Assembly: GCF_900142925.1 (NCBI RefSeq)
Contig: NZ_FRCN01000014.1
Location: 62,001 to 126,000 of the forward strand
Length of the DNA: 64,000 nt
From: Chitinophaga sp. CF418
GTDB taxonomy: Bacteria > Bacteroidota > Bacteroidia > Chitinophagales > Chitinophagaceae
Reading direction: 5' to 3'
Shown here piece by piece: positions 54,914 through 62,760 of the stretch. Each line of letters opens with the position of its first letter. Positions within the stretch are counted from its first letter, which is position 1. The notes under the pieces were generated by a model. It was not told the DNA's origin and did no database searches. It worked only from the letters and a program-made list of their open reading frames with translations. The translations under genes were made by a program, and so were the position numbers.

Positions 54914-55300
54914 TCAATTTAGCTTAAAAGGAACAATCATCTGAAATTCGGGGATCTTGACCTCAAACAGCTTCTTGTTGAGCTGATTTTCCATCTGGTA
55001 AGTACCGTACATTTTGCCGATCTCTGTACGCAGATTGGAACCTGAGACATATTGATAACTTTCAGATGGAGCGAGCAGCGGTTGTACACCTACTACGCCT
55101 TCTCCTTCTACTTCGCGATGAGTACCATTGGAGTCTATGATGTACCAGTGGCGGCGGAGGAGCTTGATAGGGAAAGTGTTGTTATTCTCAATTGTGATAC
55201 GGTAGGCGAACATAAACTCACTACCAATCGGATTTGAATAGTCCGGTTGATAAAATGTCTCCACACTGATGGTAATGCCGTCGGTTACTTTTTTTACCAT
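54914..55300 (-). CDS. apaG: ApaG family protein
   Basis: A 128-residue immunoglobulin-like protein with the ApaG pattern FAYRITIENN, LLRRHWYIIDSNG, EVEGEGVVGVQPLL and YQYVSGSNLRTEIG. Named for Co2+/Mg2+ effects, its bacterial role is not settled. No close operon partner. Confidence 0.95.
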   Translation of the reverse strand: MVKKVTDGITISVETFYQPDYSNPIGSEFMFAYRITIENNNTFPIKLLRRHWYIIDSNGTHREVEGEGVVGVQPLLAPSESYQYVSGSNLRTEIGKMYGTYQMENQLNKKLFEVKIPEFQMIVPFKLN

Positions 55301-55442
55301 AAAACACCTCCGTTTAACGTAAAAATAAGCAAAATATATCCAGTAGTACTAAAAATTATATGATGAGTCAGACTTTAACTTTTCGTTTAGAAGTAGCACA
55401 GATGGGCATCCGGGCATATCTAATCTACTGATTAAAAGGCAT

Positions 55443-55769
55443 TTAAACTATCTTAACACCTTCCATAATTGCCGCATCCCGCTCCGCAGCCCTGGCTGCT
55501 ACCTCAAACCGGTTGGCATAATAGCCCACCCTGACACATTCCCAAAAGTATTTCCAGAGAAAAGGCACCAGCCCCAGTTCCCGGTATTGCATTACATGAC
55601 ATATTTCATGCCGGACCCACCACGTATGACGCAGAAAGTTCTCCCTGCTGGTGCCATGCAGGTGGATCGTCTTTCCTATGACCATGGCTATCTGATTTCC
55701 ACCCATATAACGTGCCGCCAGACGAGCCAGAAAGGATCTTTCTTTTATGTAACAGGTTACCGGTTCCAT
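55443..55769 (-). CDS. small uncharacterised protein with an HExxH motif
   Basis: A 108-residue protein with RHEICHVMQYRELG at about residues 53-66, giving HExxH and a possible downstream Glu. It contains IAMVIGKTIHLHGTS before and a hydrophobic VPFLWKYFWECV after the motif. No signal peptide. Resembles small Bacteroidota proteins related to the DUF4157 zinc-protease-like group; protease activity is unproven. Confidence 0.7.
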   Translation of the reverse strand: MEPVTCYIKERSFLARLAARYMGGNQIAMVIGKTIHLHGTSRENFLRHTWWVRHEICHVMQYRELGLVPFLWKYFWECVRVGYYANRFEVAARAAERDAAIMEGVKIV

Positions 55770-55790
55770 GACGTATGTAAAAATACAATT

Positions 55791-55857
55791 TAGGAATTAG
55801 TATTAAGAATTAAGAAGTTACGTGGTAATAATTTCTTATTCTTAATACTAATTCCTA
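55791..55857 (-). terminator. long AT-rich terminator hairpin after the DUF5777 gene
   Basis: A 20-bp perfect stem (55791-55810 with 55838-55857) lies directly past the stop at 55862. The arm TAGGAATTAGTATTAAGAAT has the same words as the nadE and iscU hairpins. Confidence 0.75.
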
Positions 55858-55861
55858 ATTA

Positions 55862-56785
55862 TCACAGAGAGAATCTCCTGGAAATATTGAATCCCCACCT
55901 GAACTGGCCCTGCAACCAGGAAGTAGTGGTTTCCGGGATGAACTGGTTCTCCAGTATAGCCGTCGAATTGGTAAAGTTCACATGGAATACGTGCCCACCT
56001 GTTTCAATTTCCAAACCTACTGCCAGTGGATTGTACAGCTTCCGGCCCTGCTCTTTAAAATAGTCCTTGCTATCCTGGCTGCGGAAAGGGTAGAAATATT
56101 CTACCAGCAAGCCGATACGCTTGGAAAACTTGAGCCGGCCACCTGCTCCCAGTGCGAAAATGTCATTTTCATCCTTGTATCCTACCCGGTTGCGGTGTAC
56201 CAGCGTCGGTAATAAGGTCAGGGAGAGATTACGGTTAAATTTCCGGGCGATGATCACCTGACCCGTATAAGAGAGGCGGTCACTGAATTTGCCAAAGTAG
56301 CTCGCATCGGAAACAGTTTCACTGGAAGTCATAGCGCTCACCACCGAATTACCAAACAGGGTGACCGTCAAAGGCATATGATCGTCTGTGGTTTGTTGGA
56401 GCAGTTTATATTTTGCCAGCCCTTCATACAGCTGGGTAAGGCTACCGGAACCTTTGGTACGGCCAATACCTACCATCAGACGGTCAGTAATGCCATACTC
56501 GAAAGCAATGCGGACATCAGCAGAGTTGTCCATTCCGAAGAAGGTCTTGGTACCACCGAATTCGCCCCCCAGATCGCCGAAATGGTGCGCTACCCTGAAG
56601 TCCAGCTCACGCTTTTTCAGGGTTTCAGGAGAATGCCCCTGAATAATACGGGTAGACTTGTAAGTAGCGATCACTGGTTCATGCGTCTTCACTTCGTCTT
56701 TCGCCACCAGGGCTTCCAGATTGTCCTGGGCAAAGGTATTCAGTCCCAGGCAACAGCCCAGGAACAGCAGAGAAATATGTTTCAT
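55862..56785 (-). CDS. DUF5777 family outer-membrane beta-barrel protein
   Basis: A 307-residue secreted protein: signal peptide (ending in GLNTFAQ), then a barrel with DFRVAHHFGDLGGEFGGTKTF and RFGLGRTKGS-like strands (MVGIGRTKGSGSL), and a C-terminal FRWGFNISRRFSL. The family is usually encoded with YceI and a small c-type cytochrome-like lipoprotein, as here. A role in an envelope redox process is inferred from this company. Confidence 0.85.
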   Translation of the reverse strand: MKHISLLFLGCCLGLNTFAQDNLEALVAKDEVKTHEPVIATYKSTRIIQGHSPETLKKRELDFRVAHHFGDLGGEFGGTKTFFGMDNSADVRIAFEYGITDRLMVGIGRTKGSGSLTQLYEGLAKYKLLQQTTDDHMPLTVTLFGNSVVSAMTSSETVSDASYFGKFSDRLSYTGQVIIARKFNRNLSLTLLPTLVHRNRVGYKDENDIFALGAGGRLKFSKRIGLLVEYFYPFRSQDSKDYFKEQGRKLYNPLAVGLEIETGGHVFHVNFTNSTAILENQFIPETTTSWLQGQFRWGFNISRRFSL

Positions 56786-56812
56786 AGGTTCTGACAGATT
56801 AAAAGGATTTTA

Positions 56813-57358
56813 TCAGGTTGCAGCAGTATAAGCAGCTTTCACAGTTACTTCCACTACCTCAGCGATGTTTTTGATAACCAGTGTAGGTATTTTAATATGA
56901 TGATCGGCCAGCTTTACATTGAATTTTGCATTGGCTGCCGGCTTTCCGTCCCTGACAGTAATAGTCACCTTCTCATGGTAGGCTTTATCTACGCCATGAA
57001 GAGACAGAGTACCATCTACCATTACCTCATAGGTACCATCTTTATGCAGATCAGGAGGTGATACCAGTTTGCCTTTGAAAACGGCATGAGGATATTTATC
57101 ACTCTCCAGGTAATTCTCATTGAAATGCTCTTCCATGAGCTGCTTCTTAAACTTGAATGTGTTAACAGCCACTTTAAAATACACTTCGCCCGTTTTTAGA
57201 TTGATAGCAGAAACGCCCTTATCTGAAATAGCGTCAATGTCTTCTACGGGTGTGGCTGAAAAAAAAGATAGTGCAGTGTTCCGGCAGGTAAACACATCCT
57301 GTGCAAAGCCTGCGTGGGCAAGGAACAATCCTGCAAGCATGGTAATGATCTGTTTCAT
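56813..57358 (-). CDS. YceI-family periplasmic protein
   Basis: A 181-residue secreted lipocalin-like protein: signal peptide (ending in HAGFAQ), then the YceI features KFKKQLMEEHFNENYLESDKYP and DGTLSLHGVDKAY. YceI proteins bind long isoprenoids such as quinone-like molecules. Middle gene of the cytochrome-like / YceI / DUF5777 unit (gaps of 27 nt on both sides). Confidence 0.93.
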   Translation of the reverse strand: MKQIITMLAGLFLAHAGFAQDVFTCRNTALSFFSATPVEDIDAISDKGVSAINLKTGEVYFKVAVNTFKFKKQLMEEHFNENYLESDKYPHAVFKGKLVSPPDLHKDGTYEVMVDGTLSLHGVDKAYHEKVTITVRDGKPAANAKFNVKLADHHIKIPTLVIKNIAEVVEVTVKAAYTAAT

Positions 57359-57385
57359 TGTAAACTGTTTTACATTAATGGGGCA

Positions 57386-57763
57386 TCAATCTGGCATACC
57401 ATGGGAGAGCCAGCAATTAATAGAGTCGCGCGTTCCCTCGCTTAGCTTCCCACGGGGAGGCATATCGGCATTAGCACTTGTAACCCGCTCACGGAATATT
57501 GCTTCATTCGCGTTGAGATAGGTTTTCAGCTTCTCCAGTGTAGAGAAATCCGATACAATAAAATTTCCCGTTCCCTTGTGACAGGCGCCATTGGTGCACT
57601 TGCTGGAAACGGTTGTCATAATGTAGGCGGATGTGATCACTGCAGTATCGCAGGCAGTGGGTTCAATACCTGGATCTGGTGCAGGAGCCTGTTCGGCGGT
57701 ACAACTGTACACAAAGAGCATAAGCACTAATGGAAACAGTGCTGTTTTCATAGGTTTTTTCAT
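57386..57763 (-). CDS. small cytochrome-like lipoprotein with a CX4CH site
   Basis: A 125-residue lipoprotein (lipobox VYSC, then TAEQ). It has C56-TNGA-C61-H62 where c-type cytochromes have CxxCH, and a downstream ADMPPRGKL segment with the Met position of planctomycete-type cytochromes. Extra cysteines are at 38 and near the C-terminus. Heme binding is possible but the longer spacing is unusual. First gene of the unit with YceI and DUF5777. Confidence 0.75.
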   Translation of the reverse strand: MKKPMKTALFPLVLMLFVYSCTAEQAPAPDPGIEPTACDTAVITSAYIMTTVSSKCTNGACHKGTGNFIVSDFSTLEKLKTYLNANEAIFRERVTSANADMPPRGKLSEGTRDSINCWLSHGMPD

Positions 57764-57857
57764 TTCACTTGAGTTTGGCGGGTATAACCCCGGGTCTTTT
57801 ATGGTTATTGTTCGTTATAACGCGTAAGACAAAAATATATTATATAATTGACAAGTC

Positions 57858-57964
57858 TATATTTGTCGGAATAACTCATCTTTATTTTTGAGTGTTTCAG
57901 TGCAGCAGCACATCACTAATTATAGTGATGCATATGGACTATCAACTGAATTTTAATACATTTG
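57858..57964 (+). promoter_or_regulatory. two candidate -7 elements before murF
   Basis: TATATTTG (57858-57865) and TACATTTG (57957-57964) both fit TAnnTTTG. The second ends only 5 nt before the murF ATG at 57970 and would give a nearly leaderless mRNA. Neither has a clear TTG at the usual distance. Confidence 0.35.
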
Positions 57965-57969
57965 TTTTT

Positions 57970-59250
57970 ATGAACATTGATCAGCTTTACGATATTTATA
58001 AGCAATACCCATCTATACAGACAGATACCAGACAGCTCAAGGCAGGTGATATATTCTTTGCATTGAAAGGACCTAATTTCAATGCAAACACCTATGCTGC
58101 AGCTGCACTTGAAAAAGGCGCTGCATTTGCAGTAATAGATGAGGAGGCTTATTATACCCAGCCGGAAAAGATGATGCTGACATCAGATGTCCTGGAGACA
58201 CTGCAACAGCTGGCGTTACGCCACAGGCAAAGCTTCGATATTCCTTTCCTGGCCATCACCGGTACTAACGGGAAAACAACTACGAAAGAGCTGGTCAGTA
58301 CGGTATTGTCGTCCGCATTCAAGACTACCGCGACTATCGGTAATCTGAACAATCATATAGGCGTACCCCTGACCATACTCCGCATTCCATCTGATACAGC
58401 CATTGCCGTTATTGAAATGGGCGCTAATCATGAACACGAGATCGAAAGTTATTGTAAAATAGCCAGGCCAACACATGGTATTATCACCAACATTGGAAAG
58501 GCGCACCTGGAAGGCTTTGGCAGTGAAGAGGGCGTGCGCCGGGCGAAAGGTGAGCTGTATGATTTCCTGCGGAAGAATGACGGAACAGTATTCGTCTGCA
58601 ATGAATATTCATACCTCCTCGATATGAGCAAAGGTATTCCAACTGTTATTACCTATGGACAACAGTCCGCTGATTATACCGGCCAGCCGCTGGCAGACAG
58701 TGCTTTACTGAGCGTCAGGGTTACCAGTCATGAAGATATCGGACAGATCGATAGTCAGCTGGTAGGTGCGTACAATTTCCCGAATGTGATGGCCGCTGTG
58801 GCAGTTGGGCTGCACTTCGGGGTACCTGCTAAAAATATCAGGACTTCTATTGCTACATATGCTCCTTCCAACAACCGTTCACAGGTAATCAAACAGGGCA
58901 GCAACACCATCGTCATGGATGCTTATAATGCGAACCCTTCAAGCATGAAAGCAGCCATTGAAAACTTTGCCGGCATCACTGCTGAGAAGAAAGTACTGTT
59001 GCTGGGTGCTATGATGGAACTGGGTGCCGACAGTGTAAAAGAACATCAGGCACTGGTTGACCTGCTGCAAACTACGCACTGGCATGCAGTTGTACTGGTA
59101 GGAGGAGATTTCATCAAAACCAATCATCCGTATATATTCATTGAAAATGCAGCTGCGGCGGCTTCCTGGCTGCAACAGCAACAGTTTACAGATACACACC
59201 TGCTGATCAAAGGCTCCAGGAGTATGGGCATGGAAAAGGTCATTCTATAA
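57970..59250 (+). CDS. murF: UDP-N-acetylmuramoyl-tripeptide-D-alanyl-D-alanine ligase
   Basis: Adds D-Ala-D-Ala to the cell-wall precursor, using ATP, in the cytoplasm. It has 426 residues from the ATG at 57970 (MNIDQLYDIYKQYPSIQTD), the family start; an earlier frame to 57892 is not conserved-looking. The nucleotide loop AITGTNGKTTTKELVS, EMGANHEHEI, ITNIGKAHLEGF, and MDAYNANPSSMKAAIENF are diagnostic. Stands alone between a divergent unit and a weak hairpin (59259-59284, ACCTGC/GCAGGT). Confidence 0.97.
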   Translation: MNIDQLYDIYKQYPSIQTDTRQLKAGDIFFALKGPNFNANTYAAAALEKGAAFAVIDEEAYYTQPEKMMLTSDVLETLQQLALRHRQSFDIPFLAITGTNGKTTTKELVSTVLSSAFKTTATIGNLNNHIGVPLTILRIPSDTAIAVIEMGANHEHEIESYCKIARPTHGIITNIGKAHLEGFGSEEGVRRAKGELYDFLRKNDGTVFVCNEYSYLLDMSKGIPTVITYGQQSADYTGQPLADSALLSVRVTSHEDIGQIDSQLVGAYNFPNVMAAVAVGLHFGVPAKNIRTSIATYAPSNNRSQVIKQGSNTIVMDAYNANPSSMKAAIENFAGITAEKKVLLLGAMMELGADSVKEHQALVDLLQTTHWHAVVLVGGDFIKTNHPYIFIENAAAAASWLQQQQFTDTHLLIKGSRSMGMEKVIL

Positions 59251-59627
59251 AAAAAGAGACCTGCAAGCTGGAAAGCCCGCAGGTGTTCATAACCTATGCC
59301 AACTTTAGAGTATTATTATAAAGAGTTTGGTAATTACGTTATATATGTAAATATGTAATGCTGGAATTAATTAAAGTGATGAATTAGTTTTTATAAGGCA
59401 TATGAGACCATTAGCTGCAATTGTTTCTTATGAGGCATAACTACTATGAGGTTACGGGTATTGCGAACACTTCCGTGCTCCCCAAAAAACAACAAATTGT
59501 GCGTCTGATTGTTTTAAATCCTTAAAATTTCCTGATTGAATGTTTTTCTTTTAACGTGTCTGCTACATGTGTCTAGATATATCTACGAACATTTTAATTC
59601 TCTGGATTTCATTATTTAAAAAAAATC
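59251..59627. other. 377-bp AT-rich gap, no gene seen
   Basis: Separates murF from the convergent methylmalonyl-CoA epimerase gene. It contains the weak hairpin just after murF; the rest shows no open frame or repeat I can support. Confidence 0.5.
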
Positions 59628-60026
59628 TCAGATTTCCTGGCAAAGTTCGATCAGTACACCATTTGTATCTTTCGGATGCAGAAAACATACCAGCTTATTA
59701 TCAGCGCCTTGTTTAGGCACAGTCTGCAATAACGTAAAACCTTCTTCTTTCAGCCGTTCCATCTCTGCATAGATGTCTGCTACTTCAAAAGCGATATGAT
59801 GAATGCCCTCACCCTTTTTGTCCACAAATTTCGCAATGGTACTGCCGGGACTGGTCGCTTCCAGGAGTTCTATTTTAGTCTCTCCCTGGCGAAAAAAAGC
59901 CGTTTGTACGGACTCACTTTCCACTATTTCTTTTTTATAGCAATCACTGTTCAGAAGCCTCTGAAACAAGGGTATTGAAGTCTCTAATGATTTGACGGCT
60001 ATTCCTATGTGTTCTACTTTCAGCAT
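59628..60026 (-). CDS. mce: methylmalonyl-CoA epimerase
   Basis: A 132-residue vicinal-oxygen-chelate enzyme that interconverts the (R) and (S) methylmalonyl-CoA forms in propionate metabolism. Metal ligands are visible as H6 (KVEHIGIAV), the later GEGIHHIAFEV, and E near the C-terminus (GVLIELCQ). The ATG at 60026 gives MLKVEHIGIAV, the family N-terminus. It is divergent from iscS. Confidence 0.93.
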   Translation of the reverse strand: MLKVEHIGIAVKSLETSIPLFQRLLNSDCYKKEIVESESVQTAFFRQGETKIELLEATSPGSTIAKFVDKKGEGIHHIAFEVADIYAEMERLKEEGFTLLQTVPKQGADNKLVCFLHPKDTNGVLIELCQEI

Positions 60027-60169
60027 ATAGCAATTTAGCATTTTAATGCAGAAATAAGCGTTCTCTATATCCGCATCAGTTCTTACAATGATCGTGGGAG
60101 GCAAGAAACATAATTAAGCATTAAATTTGTAGTAGAGGAATCAATACATACAATTAAAGACGGACAGAT

Positions 60170-61387
60170 ATGCTTAAGTTGCCAATTTACCTGGATAACA
60201 ATGCTACTACCCCCTGCGACCCGCGGGTAGTTGAAGCAATGCTTCCCTATTTTTCGGAAACATTTGGGAACGCGTCCAGCCGTAATCACTCCTTTGGGTG
60301 GGCAGCAGAAGCAGCGGTCGACCTGGCCCGCGAACAGGTAGCAGCACTGATAGGTGCAGATCCTAAAGAGATCATCTTTACTTCCGGCGCTACCGAGGCA
60401 GACAATCTGGCCCTGAAAGGGGTATTTGAGATGTATGCCGACAAAGGGAACCACATCATTACTACAGAAATAGAACATAAAGCAGTACTGGACACTTGTA
60501 AACACCTGGAAAAGCTGGGTGCGGAGATCACCTATCTGAAGGTGAACAATGAAGGCCTTCCTGATCTGAAAGAACTGGAAGCCGCCATCACATCCAAGAC
60601 CATCCTGGTGTCTGTTATGTATGCCAATAACGAGATAGGAGTGATCAACCCCATCAAAGAAATCAGCGCCATTGCCAAAAAGCATGGCGTGCTGATGATG
60701 AGTGATATTTCTCAGGCGGCCGGTAAGGTGCCTGTGGATGTGAACCGCGAGGGTATTGACCTGGCGGCATTCAGCTCTCATAAACTTTACGGCCCCAAAG
60801 GAGTGGGAGCCCTCTACGTACGCCGCAAGTCGCCCCGGGTGAAAGTGACTGCCCAGATGGATGGCGGCGGACATGAAAGAGGCATGCGTTCAGGCACACT
60901 GAACGTTCCGGGTATCGTGGCCTTTGGAAAGGCCTGTGAACTATGTCAGCAGGAAATGGAAGCAGAAGGTAAAAGACTGACAGCACTGCGTGATAAATTG
61001 GAGAACGCATTGCTGCAACTGGAACAAACCTTCGTTAACGGATCAAAAACCAACCGTTTACCGCATGCCACTAATATTTCCTTCCGCTATGTGGAAGGAG
61101 AAGCCCTGATGATGGGCTTTAACAAGAATCTTGCACTATCGTCCGGTTCTGCCTGTACCTCAGCTTCACCGGAACCCAGTTACGTGCTGAAGGGCCTTGG
61201 CCTTGGGGATGACCTGGCCCATTCCTCTATCCGATTTGGACTGGGACGATTCACTACTGAAGAAGAAATTGATTATGCCATTCAAACCGTTACGGAAACG
61301 GTTAATAAATTGAGAGAAATAAGTCCGCTGTGGGAAATGTTTAAAGAAGGCGCGGACATGAACACTATAGAGTGGTCCCGTCTTTGA
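60170..61387 (+). CDS. iscS: cysteine desulfurase (IscS/NifS type)
   Basis: A PLP enzyme of 405 residues that takes sulfur from cysteine for Fe-S clusters. Signatures: YLDNNATTPCDPRV at the start, HIITTEIEHKAVLDTC, SSHKLYGPKG (PLP lysine), GGGHERGMRSGTLN, and the catalytic-cysteine loop SSGSACTSASPEPSYVL. Intact in all key residues. An IscU-like scaffold gene follows after 43 nt. Confidence 0.96.
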   Translation: MLKLPIYLDNNATTPCDPRVVEAMLPYFSETFGNASSRNHSFGWAAEAAVDLAREQVAALIGADPKEIIFTSGATEADNLALKGVFEMYADKGNHIITTEIEHKAVLDTCKHLEKLGAEITYLKVNNEGLPDLKELEAAITSKTILVSVMYANNEIGVINPIKEISAIAKKHGVLMMSDISQAAGKVPVDVNREGIDLAAFSSHKLYGPKGVGALYVRRKSPRVKVTAQMDGGGHERGMRSGTLNVPGIVAFGKACELCQQEMEAEGKRLTALRDKLENALLQLEQTFVNGSKTNRLPHATNISFRYVEGEALMMGFNKNLALSSGSACTSASPEPSYVLKGLGLGDDLAHSSIRFGLGRFTTEEEIDYAIQTVTETVNKLREISPLWEMFKEGADMNTIEWSRL

Positions 61388-61430
61388 GGACAGTGAACAC
61401 GGGGGGACAATTACTGACAGCTTTATACTT

Positions 61431-61895
61431 ATGCTTATGGCTTACGCTGAAAGAGTTCTTGATTATTACGACAACCCCAGGAATGTGGGAACGCTGGATA
61501 AAACCAGCGCGAGAGTAGGAACAGGGTTGATACACGTGCCGGAGTATATAGAAGTGGTAAGAATACAGATTGAAGTGAGTCCGGCAAGACATGTTATTAT
61601 GGATGCCCGCTTTAAAACCTTCGGGTGTGGTGCCGCTATTGCAGCGACTTCCATCACTACCGAATGGTTAAAGGGTAAAACCATTGAAGAAGCAGCCCGG
61701 CTCGATCATATGGACATCGTGGAAGTATTGAGCCTGCCTCCTGCCAAGATCCACTGCACCATCCTCATAGAAGATGCCGTTAAAACGGCTATTAACGATT
61801 ACCGCCACAAGAATGGCATGGAACCGCTGCAGGAGGAAGAAGAGGAGGAAGAAGAGGCTGAGCGTGACTACGAGCTGGAAGAAGAACATAATTAA
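61431..61895 (+). CDS. IscU-like scaffold lacking the first active-site cysteine
   Basis: A 154-residue NifU/IscU-fold protein next to iscS. It is colinear with IscU (AERVLDYYDNPRNVGTLD, FKTFGCGAAIAATS, TEWLKGKT, LPPAKIHCTIL), but where IscU has APACGDV the sequence is VPEYIEV. The first ligand cysteine is Tyr and the conserved Asp is Glu. The other two cysteines (in FGCG and KIHC) remain. The C-terminus ends in an unusual acidic run (eight Glu in a row) and ERDYELEEE. The start could also be the ATG at 61437 (MAYAERV). It may be a non-classical scaffold or a carrier specialised by the acidic tail. Confidence 0.88.
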   Translation: MLMAYAERVLDYYDNPRNVGTLDKTSARVGTGLIHVPEYIEVVRIQIEVSPARHVIMDARFKTFGCGAAIAATSITTEWLKGKTIEEAARLDHMDIVEVLSLPPAKIHCTILIEDAVKTAINDYRHKNGMEPLQEEEEEEEEAERDYELEEEHN

Positions 61896-61904
61896 ATATA
61901 ATTA

Positions 61905-61973
61905 AATGATCAATTAAGCGTTAAGAATTGACTGACTGCATAGTATTCAATTCCGGATTCCTAATTGATCATT
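61905..61973 (+). terminator. AT-rich hairpin after the IscU-like gene
   Basis: AATGATCAATTA (61905-61916) pairs perfectly with TAATTGATCATT (61962-61973), with further partial pairing inside and outside and a T-run after the second arm. Same words as the other recurring hairpins. Confidence 0.7.
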
Positions 61974-61991
61974 TTTAATTATATATATTTG
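61965..61991 (+). promoter_or_regulatory. candidate promoter of gldF-gldG
   Basis: TTG at 61965-61967 and TATATTTG at 61984-61991, 16 bp apart (slightly short). Start would be near 61995, 13 nt before the ATG at 62008. Confidence 0.4.
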
Positions 61992-62007
61992 TGCTTTCAG
62001 TATCACT

Positions 62008-62742
62008 ATGCTAGCAATCTTTAAAAAGGAAATACACCAGTTTTTCAGCAGTATTACCGGATATGTGGCCATTATCCTGTTCTTACTGGCCAATGGCCTG
62101 TTGCTGTTCGTTTTTCCCGATACCAGCCTGCTGGACTACGGATATGCCAATCTTGATCCGCTCTTTGAGCTGGCTCCCCTGATCTATCTGCTGCTTATTC
62201 CGGCTATTACCATGCGTAGCTTTGCAGATGAGTTCAAAACCGGCACGATGGAACTGTTGAGCACCAAACCTTTAGGCTGGTGGCAGATAGTTACCGGAAA
62301 GTTTCTTGCCGGCCTGCTGGTAGTACTGATCTCTCTCATTCCTACCCTCGTTTACTATATTGCTGTCAGGCAACTGAGCGCCGATCCGGCCCATATTGAC
62401 AATGGCGGCATGGCCGGCTCGTATACCGGTTTGTTCCTACTGGGAGCTGTATTCACTGCTATCGGTGTCTGGTCTTCTTCCCTGACCACCAACTCTGTAG
62501 TAGCTTTCCTTATCGCTATATTTACCTGTTACATATTTTACAATGGCTTTGATGCGTTAAGCAAAGTGCCTGCCTTTACCGGTGGCGCCGATTATTATCT
62601 GCAGATGGCAGGTATTAAGTTCCATTATACCTCTATCAGCCGTGGCGTGATAGACAGCAGGGACATTATATACTTCCTGAGCGTGATCGGTCTGATGCTT
62701 TACCTGACAAGGTTATCATTACAACGCAGGATCTGGGATTAA
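62008..62742 (+). CDS. gldF: gliding motility ABC transporter permease GldF
   Basis: A 244-residue inner-membrane permease (six helices) with FKKEIHQFFSSITGYVAIIL at the start and FADEFKTGTMELLSTKP, typical of the GldF/ABC2 family. With GldA (ATPase, not in this window) and GldG it forms a transporter needed for gliding in flavobacteria. The gldG frame begins 18 nt after its stop. Confidence 0.93.
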   Translation: MLAIFKKEIHQFFSSITGYVAIILFLLANGLLLFVFPDTSLLDYGYANLDPLFELAPLIYLLLIPAITMRSFADEFKTGTMELLSTKPLGWWQIVTGKFLAGLLVVLISLIPTLVYYIAVRQLSADPAHIDNGGMAGSYTGLFLLGAVFTAIGVWSSSLTTNSVVAFLIAIFTCYIFYNGFDALSKVPAFTGGADYYLQMAGIKFHYTSISRGVIDSRDIIYFLSVIGLMLYLTRLSLQRRIWD

Positions 62743-62760
62743 TTTAAAAACACTCGTTTC

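Noticed and set aside
61431..61895. Frameshift or pseudogene in the IscU-like gene
   Set aside because: The frame is intact through the altered segment and the rest is conserved, so substitution rather than a broken frame is seen.
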